From NCBI GenBank assembly GCA_947448735.1, contig CANFOS010000001.1:186001-250000 (forward strand): a stretch of 64,000 nucleotides of DNA, in the 5' to 3' direction. Shown here one piece after another: positions 51,421-58,794 of the stretch. The notes under the pieces were generated by a model. The model was not told where the DNA came from, did no database searches, and worked only from the letters and a program-made list of their open reading frames with translations. Within the stretch, counting starts at the first letter, position 1, and each line of letters starts with the position of its first letter. This DNA is from Comamonadaceae bacterium. Lineage in GTDB: Bacteria; Pseudomonadota; Gammaproteobacteria; Burkholderiales; Burkholderiaceae_C. Made by a program: the position numbers and the translations under genes.

Positions 51421-51477
51421 AGTCAACGAGGCTGTAAAAAAACCCAATTTCCAACCGTTCCATGCATTGGGTTAGAA
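51421..51477 (-). other. attC-like recombination site 3
   Basis: Minus strand: left core TTCTAAC (51477-51471), right core GTTGACT (51427-51421); AACCCAAT/ATTGGGTT arms pair inside. The cassette gene at 51413 begins directly after the right core. The weakest of the three by core pairing. Confidence 0.5.
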
Positions 51478-51487
51478 GAACTGTATA

Positions 51488-51511
51488 AATTGGAATTTGA
51501 CCCCGATTAAC
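51488..51511 (+). repeat. 24-base repeat R5, left border of the kinase module
   Basis: AATTGGAATTTGACC, ending CCGATTAAC, 13 bases before the kinase stop. Inverted relative to R6 at 53173. Confidence 0.8.
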
Positions 51512-51524
51512 TCTACGCGCATGC

Positions 51525-52442
51525 CTACGTATTTGTATTCAGATCGCGCCAAAACTCAAGAGCGGAAGCGGTTCTATAGTCAACATGCCGACGAAGTGAC
51601 TTCTCAAGTGCAAATCGATAGGGTGTGTCGAGTGACAGTGCCAACTCTCTGGGCTTACCTGAGAGGACGTCATCTCTTGAAAACTGAAGTGGCGCACCGA
51701 TGACAACCTGAAGGAAGAGCAAGCCGCAGTGGTACATGTCCATTCGGCGATCCATCAAGCCGAATTCTGCTGGCTCGATCGCCTCAGGTGCCCGCATCCA
51801 ATCCGCAAGTACCGTGTTCTGGGCATCCATGTCTGCTGCGAGCTTTGCGATTCCAAGATCTCCGAGCATGAAGGTGAATAGCATTTCATCTGGTTTCATC
51901 TCGTCCTTCGCAATCTGAACGAAAACATTCCCTCCGTGTATGTCCTGATGGACAAAGTCATTGCAGTGTACGAAGTGCACTGCCTGTAGAAGATGCCGTG
52001 CCATCGTTCTCAACCACGTCTGCCCATTGAACTTCTCGCCTTGAGCGAACTGGTTGATTGACTGCCAGCACTTCTCAAACACGATGTAGAACGTATGGCG
52101 GTACTCAAATGCGTCGTAGACGTAGGTGATGTTTGGATGCCTGAGATGACGCAGTTTCTGATACTCCAGAACCGCGCTGTCGCGAATCTGTTCGTATGAA
52201 CCCTTCGGCTTCAGTATCTTTACCGCAAGCTCGTTCTCCCAGGTGTCGGTGCACTCAAAGACATATCCGAAGTTACCCTCGCCAATTAGGCTACCGATCT
52301 TGTAGGTGTTCCTCGTCGCCTCACTGGTGATCAGCTCGTCGGGGGCCGGAGGCGTAAAAACTGGTGCGAGTGCAATTGGCGTGTCAGGCGCATCGGAATT
52401 GGGTGAAACTGCCGCGACGGGGACAAGGGTGTTTTTGGACAT
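51525..52442 (-). CDS. Serine/threonine protein kinase-like protein
   Basis: About 305 residues (ATG at 52442; 52451 is an alternative). An N-terminal Pro-rich stretch is followed by a kinase domain with glycine loop IGEGNFGYVFE, the ATP-binding Lys in ELAVKILKPKG, catalytic loop FVHQDIHGGNVFV (HQD in place of HRD) and metal loop LGDLGIAKLA (DLG in place of DFG). The catalytic Asp and Asn are kept, so activity is possible. It lies 29 bases after its partner gene. The pair is bounded by inverted 24-base repeats R5 and R6, which suggests a mobile defence or stress module. Confidence 0.85.
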   Translation of the reverse strand: MSKNTLVPVAAVSPNSDAPDTPIALAPVFTPPAPDELITSEATRNTYKIGSLIGEGNFGYVFECTDTWENELAVKILKPKGSYEQIRDSAVLEYQKLRHLRHPNITYVYDAFEYRHTFYIVFEKCWQSINQFAQGEKFNGQTWLRTMARHLLQAVHFVHCNDFVHQDIHGGNVFVQIAKDEMKPDEMLFTFMLGDLGIAKLAADMDAQNTVLADWMRAPEAIEPAEFGLMDRRMDMYHCGLLFLQVVIGAPLQFSRDDVLSGKPRELALSLDTPYRFALEKSLRRHVDYRTASALEFWRDLNTNT

Positions 52443-52471
52443 GGTGCACAAAGGTTAGTTTGGGCTAATAG

Positions 52472-53140
52472 CTAGGCCCCGATAGGCGGAAGTTGGAGAA
52501 GCGTCTTAACAGCAAGGCTGCCGCCAGCTTTTGCCGCACCTTTGGCAAATGACGATACGAGCAACTTAAACTCAGCGATGATCTCGTCTTTTTTGTTCTT
52601 CTTTACTAGAGCTTTGTATTTCGATTCGAAGGCGTCGATTTCCTCATCTGCAAGCAGAGTTCGCAGCAACTGAAAGAAGAGATCAGGTTCGATTTTTATG
52701 ATTTCTGTGTTGAATGAGTTATCAAATACACCGCCGTACTCCTTTATCTGTCCTTGTATCCAATTCTTCGCCAGAATATCTTCAACTACAAACACAATCT
52801 TTGTAACTAACTTGTCGGTCTTGTCGAACTCAAGTCCCGCCTTCGAAAGATGAAGCGCAAATCTTCTTTTGGCCTCGTCTTCTGGCCTGCCACCATATTT
52901 AAGGCCGGCTTCATACCTAAGCCGCCTAATCTTGGAAAGCGGCGTCCGTAGGCGCTCGCTCGTAACTTGATTTGGATAGCTTCCAAGAGGGCGACCATGT
53001 TCAACGGTGTAAATGTCAAGTAGATGCATCACGAGTGAGTCAACGTCAGACTTTGACATCGCGCCCATCCCGTTCTTCAGGTAATGCTTGAGGAATTCGG
53101 TGGCGAACGAGGCATCAGGGTTCATGTTGCTAGAGGACAT
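52472..53140 (-). CDS. Unknown protein paired with the kinase
   Basis: The 222-residue product is not recognised. The N-terminal third contains a helical segment with SDVDSLVMHLLDIYTVEHGRP and TPLSKIRRLRYEAGLKYGG, reminiscent of a nucleic-acid-binding helical bundle. The C-terminal third is Lys-rich with a Gly/Ala tail (KGAAKAGGSLAVKTLLQLPP) that could touch membrane. It starts 20 bases after a GTTAGGC core-like site on the minus strand. It is upstream of and likely co-transcribed with the kinase gene and may be its substrate or effector (inference). Confidence 0.65.
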   Translation of the reverse strand: MSSSNMNPDASFATEFLKHYLKNGMGAMSKSDVDSLVMHLLDIYTVEHGRPLGSYPNQVTSERLRTPLSKIRRLRYEAGLKYGGRPEDEAKRRFALHLSKAGLEFDKTDKLVTKIVFVVEDILAKNWIQGQIKEYGGVFDNSFNTEIIKIEPDLFFQLLRTLLADEEIDAFESKYKALVKKNKKDEIIAEFKLLVSSFAKGAAKAGGSLAVKTLLQLPPIGA

Positions 53141-53159
53141 ACGAATTTTCTTTCTCGGG

Positions 53160-53166
53160 GCCTAAC
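53160..53166 (-). other. Isolated attC-type core (GTTAGGC)
   Basis: On the minus strand GTTAGGC precedes the leader of the kinase-partner gene by 20 bases, as at a cassette start. No matching left core or stem was found, because repeat R6 begins six bases further out. Confidence 0.4.
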
Positions 53167-53172
53167 GGAAAG

Positions 53173-53412
53173 AATCGGGGTCAGACTCCAATTTGACCAA
53201 TCTCATGCTTGATAATTTGCTCCGATAAAAATAGCAAAAACTCGGCAATATGTAACGCTTAACTTGTTTCAAGATGTGTGTGATTCTGACCCATAAATCA
53301 CAGCCAGACCATCTTTTCGATGAGCAAATTGCTAGGGGAAACCATGACTAAGCGCCGCAGTACGCAGGCGCGTCATTTACGCTACTCCTGATTTAGTAGC
53401 TGCTTACCCAGG
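53173..53412 (+). repeat. Repeat R6 plus 240-base accompanying repeat, copy 2
   Basis: Starts with AATCGGGGTCAGACTCCAAT (53173) and runs in parallel with 44896-45134, with an estimated 80 % identity by eye, including the 15-codon MTKRRSTQARHLRYS frame, and again ends in an AT-type repeat (53386-53436). Confidence 0.75.
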
Positions 53413-53444
53413 TATTTATTGGGCGTCTTAGAGACTGAGCCTAA

Positions 53445-53726
53445 TTAAGGCGCTGTTTTTTCAGCGGCGGGGGCCACATGCCCACCGCCCAGAAACAAGC
53501 GCTCAATGTTCGGGTCGGCCAGCAGCTCAGATGCTTTTTTGTGCAGCACCAACTGGCCTGACTCGAGGGCGATCGCGTCGTCGGCCATCTTCAAGGCACT
53601 TTTGACGTTTTGCGCAACCATCAGCACGGTGGTGCCCTGCTCGGCCAGCTTGCGCAGGAGTTTGAAGACGTCTTGCACCACCAGGGGCGACAGGCCAATC
53701 GCGGGCTCGTCAATCAGCACGATCAA
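53445..53726 (-). pseudogene. livF 3' remnant B
   Basis: The frame reads IVLIDEPAIGLSPLVVQDVF, i.e. it begins at the Walker B motif of a LivF-type ATPase and runs to the normal C-terminus (93 codons). Walker A and the signature motif are missing. The upstream cut coincides with repeat R7 (53725). It is similar but not identical to remnant A, so the two derive from different livF paralogues. Confidence 0.85.
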
Positions 53727-53769
53727 TTGGAATCTGACCCCGATTAACCGCCGATTAACCGGACCCCGA
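53725..53769 (+). repeat. 24-base repeat R7 with tandem inner end
   Basis: AATTGGAATCTGACC, ending CCGATTAAC (53725-53748), then two further copies of the inner end: CCGATTAACCG at about 53751 and CCCCGATTAACCG at about 53764. This is the only copy with a repeated inner end. Confidence 0.75.
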
Positions 53770-54114
53770 TTAACCGTTCAAGAGTCTGACGGAGTGGCTA
53801 AACGTGCCCGTGGGCGTGGTGGCAGAAATTCAAGGCCATATGCAAAGAGCGGCCGCTGAAAAACTTTACACTGTGCAATCCTTGGAACTGCACCGCGTTC
53901 ACCATGAAAAGATTGAAGCGTGGGGATTCTGGAACAGGCTAGTTTCGAGTTTGACGTTAAGGCGGCGGCGGGCAAATTACGCATGATTCAAAAGTGACAG
54001 GCTCGTAGCAGTGCAAAACCACCCTGCAAGGTATGACGCCATCCTCCTGGTTAAAGTTAGTGACAAAACATAGGTTGTGAAAATATTAAATTGTTAATTT
54101 TTTAAAGGAATTTA
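53770..54114. other. Remnant-rich gap before the Sel1 gene
   Basis: Small open frames are present (for example EIQGHMQRAAAEK, about 53810-53860, and a frame ending KAAAGKLRMIQK at 53996) that look like coding fragments, but I cannot name them. From 54040 the sequence becomes AT-rich, with AAAGGA as ribosome site of the next gene. Confidence 0.4.
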
Positions 54115-54117
54115 GTG

Positions 54118-55134
54118 ATGACAAAACTAGAAGATTTACTAGAGCAACAAATAAAAATTGCTGCAGCGATTGAGGCAGAAGTTAAGAAAAATCAAGATGC
54201 TGCAGATAAAGGTGACTCAGAAGCGCAATTTCAACTTGCTGTTATAAATTATAAAGGTCAAGGTGTTAAACAAAACTTTGGCGAAGCAATGAAGTGTTTC
54301 AAGCTAGCCGCAGCAAAGGGACATACTGCCGCCGAATTCTTTTTAGGAGATATGTTTGCAAAAGGTCAGGGTGCCGCACAAAACTATGCGGAAGCATTGC
54401 ACTACTTTCAATTAGCCGCTGCAAAAGACCACAGCCAAGCTCAATACATGCTGGGTATGATGTTTGATGGCGGCAAAGGAGTGAAGGAAGACTTCAAAGT
54501 GGCAATGAATTGGTACAAATTAGCAGCAAAAAAGAACAATGTAGATGCTATGTGCGGGCTCGGCAGTATGTATGAGAACCACCATGGAGTTGAGCAAGAT
54601 GATATGGAAGCGGTCCTTTGGTATAAGTTAGCCGCTCAACACGAACATATAGAGGCTTATTACAGGTTGGGGATCATTTATAGCAAAGGAAAGAGCATCA
54701 AAAAAGACCTCTCTGAAGCAATGCGTTGGTTTAGTTTGGGATCCGAAAAAGGACATTCCGGCGCTCAAGTGAGTATTGGATTAATGTATCAAGCAGGCGA
54801 TGGGGTTGAACAAAATCATAAGAAAGCAATGAGCTATTACAAAATGGCAGCTTCTCTTGGTAATTCTGAGGGACAGTATAAAGTTGGTTTTATGTACCAA
54901 AATGGAATAGGTTTGAATGTGGACTACGCCCAAGCCTTGTACTGGTATTCGTTAGCGGCAGAGCATGATAATGCACATGCACAGTCTGCACTTGGATTTA
55001 TGCATGAGCATGGGCAAGGCGTTAATGAAGATGAAACAAAAGCCCTTATGTACTTCAAAAAAGCGGCAAAAAATGGCGATGAAACCGCAATTAGAAACTG
55101 TAGCTTGATTGAAGCAAGGCTTGAAAAGAAATAG
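54118..55134 (+). CDS. Sel1-like repeat (SLR) protein
   Basis: The 338-residue protein is made of about eight Sel1/TPR-like repeats of 36 residues (A-x-F-x-L-G-x-M-Y-x-x-G-x-G-V-x-x-D/N-x-x-x-A-x-x-W-Y-x-x-A-A): for example QYMLGMMFDGGKGVKEDF and GLMYQAGDGVEQNHKKA. There is no signal peptide, so it is probably cytoplasmic; SLR proteins act as protein-interaction scaffolds. The gene is strongly AT-rich with many AAA, ATT and TTA codons, unlike its neighbours, which signals recent transfer. ATG at 54118 or the GTG just before it may be used, after AAAGGA. Confidence 0.9.
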   Translation: MTKLEDLLEQQIKIAAAIEAEVKKNQDAADKGDSEAQFQLAVINYKGQGVKQNFGEAMKCFKLAAAKGHTAAEFFLGDMFAKGQGAAQNYAEALHYFQLAAAKDHSQAQYMLGMMFDGGKGVKEDFKVAMNWYKLAAKKNNVDAMCGLGSMYENHHGVEQDDMEAVLWYKLAAQHEHIEAYYRLGIIYSKGKSIKKDLSEAMRWFSLGSEKGHSGAQVSIGLMYQAGDGVEQNHKKAMSYYKMAASLGNSEGQYKVGFMYQNGIGLNVDYAQALYWYSLAAEHDNAHAQSALGFMHEHGQGVNEDETKALMYFKKAAKNGDETAIRNCSLIEARLEKK

Positions 55135-55209
55135 CAATAAATTACAAACAAAATATCTGGTATTTAAACGCTATTGCTAACAAGGATCTCAAAGATGTCC
55201 GAATTTTTG

Positions 55210-55378
55210 TGTCAACGGAGTTAAGGGTCATTGCTGGGAGAACGCAGTGGCTGAATCGTTCTTCAGCAACTTGAAGAGCGAGCAGATCAAAAAGAGGATC
55301 TACAACACGCGAGAAGAAGCCAGGTCAGAAGTCTTCGATCACATCGAGGGTTTCTACAATCGGACTCGGCGCCCATGA
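55210..55378 (+). pseudogene. IS3-family transposase OrfB C-terminal remnant
   Basis: In frame: GHCWENAVAESFFSNLKSEQ, then KRIYNTREEARSEVFDHIEG and FYNRTRRP, then TGA. This is the end of the integrase catalytic domain of an IS3-family OrfB with its last Glu (catalytic E of DDE in WENAVAESFF). It is cut before the usual HSHLGGVSPE end. Upstream DDE residues are absent. Confidence 0.85.
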
Positions 55379-55516
55379 GTTCGAGCGGCAGCGTCAGACT
55401 GCGCTGTGAAAAATGCCTGGCGAATTGGGGGAATGCCACAACAAATAGTTCAGGCTCGAATACGGCCAGCGCAGGCTTGACTGTGATGTTGACAAGCGTT
55501 GCTCAAATATTCCGAA

Positions 55517-56113
55517 TCACATGGACGATGCAGGCGCGCGCAGTGCCGATTTCGGCCTGAACACTTGGCAAACCTCGGGGCGAGTTTCAATGTACGGCCC
55601 GCCAATCAAGTCAACGCAATAAGGTACGGCAGCAAAAATGCCGGGCACGATTTGCTCACCCGCTTCGCTTTTCAAACCTTCGAGCGTTTCAGCAATCGCT
55701 TTGGGCTGACCGGGCAGATTGATGATGAGGCATTGACCACGAATCACCGCGCATTGCCGCGAAAGAATGGCCGTGGGCACGAATGTCAGGCTGATTTGCC
55801 GCATTTGCTCGCCAAAGCCGGGCATTTGTTTGTGTGCCACTGCCAGCGTGGCCTCTGGCGTCACGTCGCGCAGTGCGGGGCCGGTGCCGCCCGTGGTCAA
55901 CACAAGCGCGCAGCCTGCATCAACCAGTTCAATCAGGGCGGCGCTGATGCCCGCTTGCTCATCCGGTATCAGGCGTTCTTCAAACGTGATGGGGTTGAGC
56001 AGCGCCTTGCCCAGCCAGTCTTTCAGGGCGGGCAGGCCTTTGTCAACATACACGCCAGTCGAGGCCCTGTCGCTGACCGAGACGATGCCGATTTTGACTG
56101 CATCGTGGGCCAT
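55517..56113 (-). CDS. mog: Molybdopterin adenylyltransferase
   Basis: Mog adenylylates molybdopterin before molybdenum insertion. The 198-residue protein has the MoCF-biosynthesis motif LVLTTGGTGPALRDVTPEAT and PGFGEQMR. The C-terminal PYCVDLIGGPYIETRPEVC, then FRPKSALRAP, is typical of Mog. The ATG at 56113 overlaps the darP stop by one base (TAATG). It supplies cofactor to molybdenum enzymes, such as the hydroxylase at 3.7-6.4 kb. Confidence 0.93.
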   Translation of the reverse strand: MAHDAVKIGIVSVSDRASTGVYVDKGLPALKDWLGKALLNPITFEERLIPDEQAGISAALIELVDAGCALVLTTGGTGPALRDVTPEATLAVAHKQMPGFGEQMRQISLTFVPTAILSRQCAVIRGQCLIINLPGQPKAIAETLEGLKSEAGEQIVPGIFAAVPYCVDLIGGPYIETRPEVCQVFRPKSALRAPASSM

Positions 56114-56706
56114 TACGCTTGTGCTCCAGACGCCTGCATTTGCGATTTGACCAACTGAAAAATCTCGCGGTAGGACTTGCCATGGCGCGGTGCTTCGCCG
56201 GGCTTTTCGGGTTTGTAGTCTTTGCGGGCCTGGCGAATCAGCGCACGCAGCTGCTGGGCGTCGGTTGCCGGGTAGTCGGTCAGCCAGGCTTGCAGGGCCT
56301 CGTCTTCGGCCACCAGCTTGTCGCGCCATTGCTCGGCCAGGTGCAGTTGCAGCGTGAGCTGCGCCGAGCCATTGAGCTGCTCGTTGATGGCTTCGCGGAT
56401 CGGGTCAGCATCGAGCGGGCGCATCAGCTTGCCGATGAACTGCATCTGACGGCGTCGGCCCTCAAAGTTGGTGATTTTTTTCGCGTCTTTGATGGCGTCG
56501 AGCAGTTTGTCGGGCAAGTCCAGCCGGGCCATCAGGTCGGCGCGCAGCGTCAGCAAAGCCTCGCCGAGTGCCTGCTTTTCGTCGGCTTCGGCCTTGAGCA
56601 TGGTCTTGCTGGGCGGGCCGACTTCTTCAAGGGCGATTTCTTCAGGTTTGACGAAACGGCCGTTCGACCAGTAGCCCTTGATGGCTTTGGGTTTGACGGC
56701 ATTCAT
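56113..56706 (-). CDS. darP: Ribosome-associated protein DarP (YjgA/DUF615)
   Basis: Dual-action assembly protein of the 50S subunit. The product has 197 residues from the ATG at 56706 (MNAVKPKAIKGYW); an upstream in-frame ATG at 56754 adds an unlikely tail. Family segments are IKDAKKITNFEGRRRQMQFIGKLMR and RALIRQARKDYKPEKPGEAPRHGKSYREIFQLVKSQM. It is divergent from pmbA with about 48 bases between starts and overlaps mog. Confidence 0.93.
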   Translation of the reverse strand: MNAVKPKAIKGYWSNGRFVKPEEIALEEVGPPSKTMLKAEADEKQALGEALLTLRADLMARLDLPDKLLDAIKDAKKITNFEGRRRQMQFIGKLMRPLDADPIREAINEQLNGSAQLTLQLHLAEQWRDKLVAEDEALQAWLTDYPATDAQQLRALIRQARKDYKPEKPGEAPRHGKSYREIFQLVKSQMQASGAQA

Positions 56707-56754
56707 CGCTTGGTAATTTTGGTATTCATGGCAACCCGTATCATAGCTACCCAT

Positions 56755-58158
56755 ATGACATCAAAAGCCTCTCCCATCCGCCCCGTGACCTCTTCTCAAC
56801 CCCTGCCAGGCTTTAGCTACAGCCGCGATTTTTTTGAAGACCTGGTCGATACCGCTTTGGCACACGCCAAAAAACTCGGCGCGACCGATGCCGCTGCCGA
56901 AGCATCCGAAGGCTGCGGCTTGTCCGTCAGCGTGCGCAAGGGTGATTTGGAAAACGTCGAACGCAACCGCGACAAGTCGCTCGGCATCACGGTTTACGTC
57001 GGGCAAAAGCGCGGCAACGCCGCCACCAGCGACTTTTCAAAAGCGGCCATCCAGCAGACCGTCAAAGCCGCTTTCGACATTGCCCGCTTTACCGCTGAAG
57101 ACACATCCAGTGGCCTGCCAGCAGAACGTGACATTGCCCGCGTTCACCGCGATCTGGACCTGTTTCACCCTTGGGACATCACCAGCGAAGACGCGGCCAC
57201 GCTGGCCCTGCAATGCGAGGCCGCTGCCCTGGGCGTGAGCAAACGCATCACCAACAGCGAAGGGGCAGGCGTCTCGGCGCAGCAGTCACACTTTTTCAGC
57301 GCGCATACCAAGGGATTTCGCGGTGGCTATGCCAGCTCACGCCACAGCATGTCGGCATCGCCGATTGCGTCGTCACCAGGCAAAAACGGCGACATGCAGC
57401 GCGACGCCTGGTATACCTCGATGCGCGACGCGCGCGATATGGCCAGCCCCGAAGCGGTGGGCCGCTACGCTGCTGAACGCGCCTTGTCGCGCCTGAAAAG
57501 CCGCAAGATCAAAACCTGCGAATGCCCGGTGCTGTTTGAATCGCCACTGGCCGCGGGCCTGCTGGGCAGCTTCACGCAGGCGATCAGCGGCGGCGCGTTG
57601 TACCGCAAAAGCACGTTTTTGCTCAACAGCATGGGCAAAGCCGCCTTCCCCGCCTTCATCGACATTCTTGAGGACCCGTTTTTAAAGAAAGGCAAAGGCA
57701 GTGCCCCCTTTGACGAAGAAGGCGTGAAGACCCGCGCCCGCACGGTGGTCGAAGCCGGCAAGGTGCGCGGCTATTTTTTAAGCACCTATTCCGCCCGCAA
57801 GCTGGGCATGCGCACCACCGGCAACGCTGGGGGCTCGCACAACCTGGTCCTCAGCAGCCGCCAGACCCAAGCTGGCGATGACCTGGATGCGATGCTGAAA
57901 AAGCTCGGCACCGGCCTGTTTGTGACCGAGCTGATGGGCCAGGGCGTGAACTACGTGACCGGCGACTATTCGCGCGGCGCGTCTGGCTTTTGGGTCGAGA
58001 AGGGGCAAATCGCCTTTCCCGTCGAAGAAATCACGATTGCTGGCAACCTCAAAGACATGCTGATGGGCATCACCGCCGTGGGCGCAGACACCTACAACTA
58101 CGGCGCCAAAACCGTGGGGTCTATTTTGGTGAACCGGATGAAGGTGGCGGGCAGCTGA
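56755..58158 (+). CDS. pmbA: Metalloprotease PmbA/TldE
   Basis: TldE subunit of the TldD/TldE protease that processes peptides such as microcins and, in E. coli, CcdA. It has 467 residues: the N-terminal part (AEASEGCGLSVSVRKGDLENVERNRDKSLGI) and the C-terminal part (RRTTGNAGGSHNL-like and ELMGQGVNYVTGDYSRGASGFWVEKG) are canonical. TldE lacks the HExxxH zinc site, which is in TldD. ATG at 56755 or, with ten more residues, at 56729. A long frame from 56119 is antisense to darP and rejected. Confidence 0.93.
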   Translation: MTSKASPIRPVTSSQPLPGFSYSRDFFEDLVDTALAHAKKLGATDAAAEASEGCGLSVSVRKGDLENVERNRDKSLGITVYVGQKRGNAATSDFSKAAIQQTVKAAFDIARFTAEDTSSGLPAERDIARVHRDLDLFHPWDITSEDAATLALQCEAAALGVSKRITNSEGAGVSAQQSHFFSAHTKGFRGGYASSRHSMSASPIASSPGKNGDMQRDAWYTSMRDARDMASPEAVGRYAAERALSRLKSRKIKTCECPVLFESPLAAGLLGSFTQAISGGALYRKSTFLLNSMGKAAFPAFIDILEDPFLKKGKGSAPFDEEGVKTRARTVVEAGKVRGYFLSTYSARKLGMRTTGNAGGSHNLVLSSRQTQAGDDLDAMLKKLGTGLFVTELMGQGVNYVTGDYSRGASGFWVEKGQIAFPVEEITIAGNLKDMLMGITAVGADTYNYGAKTVGSILVNRMKVAGS

Positions 58159-58475
58159 GAGGGATCTGAAAATGTGCTTTTCGGGCTATTTTCAGGCATG
58201 TTTTAGGCCTCTAGGCCAATAGATTCAAGGGTTAGCCGCTCCTGAATAAGTAGCAAAAATATCTTACCGGACTTGAGTAGCTTGCCCCGGACCACGATCG
58301 GGGGCCATGCCCGCTCAACGACATCAACGACATCAAGATAACGCTCCCCAGTCTCAACTTTCGAAATAGGGGGTTGGGCCATGTTAAGAATATTTGACAA
58401 TTTCCAGTGTTAATAGTGAAGATGAACCCTTGATTGACTGGTTGCCGTCGCGTGAGCAAAAGACTGGCACGGCAT
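58159..58475. other. Gap between pmbA and mazEF pair 2, with an AT-type repeat
   Basis: The region 58166-58260 is a copy of the AT-type repeat on the minus strand (CGCTCCTGAATAAGTAGC, and GGCCTCTAGGCC). The rest holds no supported gene; a 65-codon minus-strand frame here runs through the repeat. Confidence 0.5.
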
Positions 58476-58529
58476 TTGACTTGCAGCGCCCAAATCAGTA
58501 ATATCCAAGATATCTCACTATTTTGGATA
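58476..58529 (+). promoter_or_regulatory. Promoter and operator of mazEF pair 2
   Basis: TTGACT (58476-58481), a 17-base spacer and TAATAT (58499-58504). TATCCAA (58502-58508) and TTGGATA (58523-58529) form a perfect inverted repeat just after the -10, a probable antitoxin-autoregulation site. Confidence 0.7.
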
Positions 58530-58536
58530 AATTAAT

Positions 58537-58794
58537 ATGCCAACCTTAGAAGCGACGCTCTCCAGTTGGGGCAAGTCCACCGCTTTGCGCATTCCCATGC
58601 CGCTGGTCAAAAAAGCGGGGCTCAAAATTGGTCAAACGGTACGCTTTGAAGACGGCGCGGATGGCAGCATCATCTTGCGGCCCGTATTGGCCCGCCCCAA
58701 CCTGGCAGACCTGCTGGCACAAGTCACACCTGAAAATTTACCTGACGAAGCGGATGTGTCTTGGGGCAAACCAAAGGGTACTGAAGCATGGTGA
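58537..58794 (+). CDS. MazE-type antitoxin, second locus
   Basis: The 85-residue protein is an AbrB-fold antitoxin: LEATLSSWGKSTALRIPMPLVKKAGLKIGQTVRFE, then an acidic C-terminus (TPENLPDEADVSWGKPKGTEAW). The stop overlaps the toxin start by seven bases (ATGGTGAGC). It is distinct in sequence from the antitoxin at 35631. Confidence 0.9.
   Translation: MPTLEATLSSWGKSTALRIPMPLVKKAGLKIGQTVRFEDGADGSIILRPVLARPNLADLLAQVTPENLPDEADVSWGKPKGTEAW

Noticed and set aside
53445..53726. livF remnant B as a functional ATPase gene
   Set aside because: Walker A and signature motifs are missing and the frame begins at a repeat border, so it cannot be a working ATPase.
53804..53986. 60-codon plus-strand open frame after R7
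   Set aside because: No ribosome site, no recognised motif, and another frame in the same stretch looks equally coding-like. It is treated as a remnant area.
58203..58400. 65-codon minus-strand frame between pmbA and mazEF pair 2
   Set aside because: Its C-terminal half is encoded by an AT-type repeat, and no family or ribosome site supports it.
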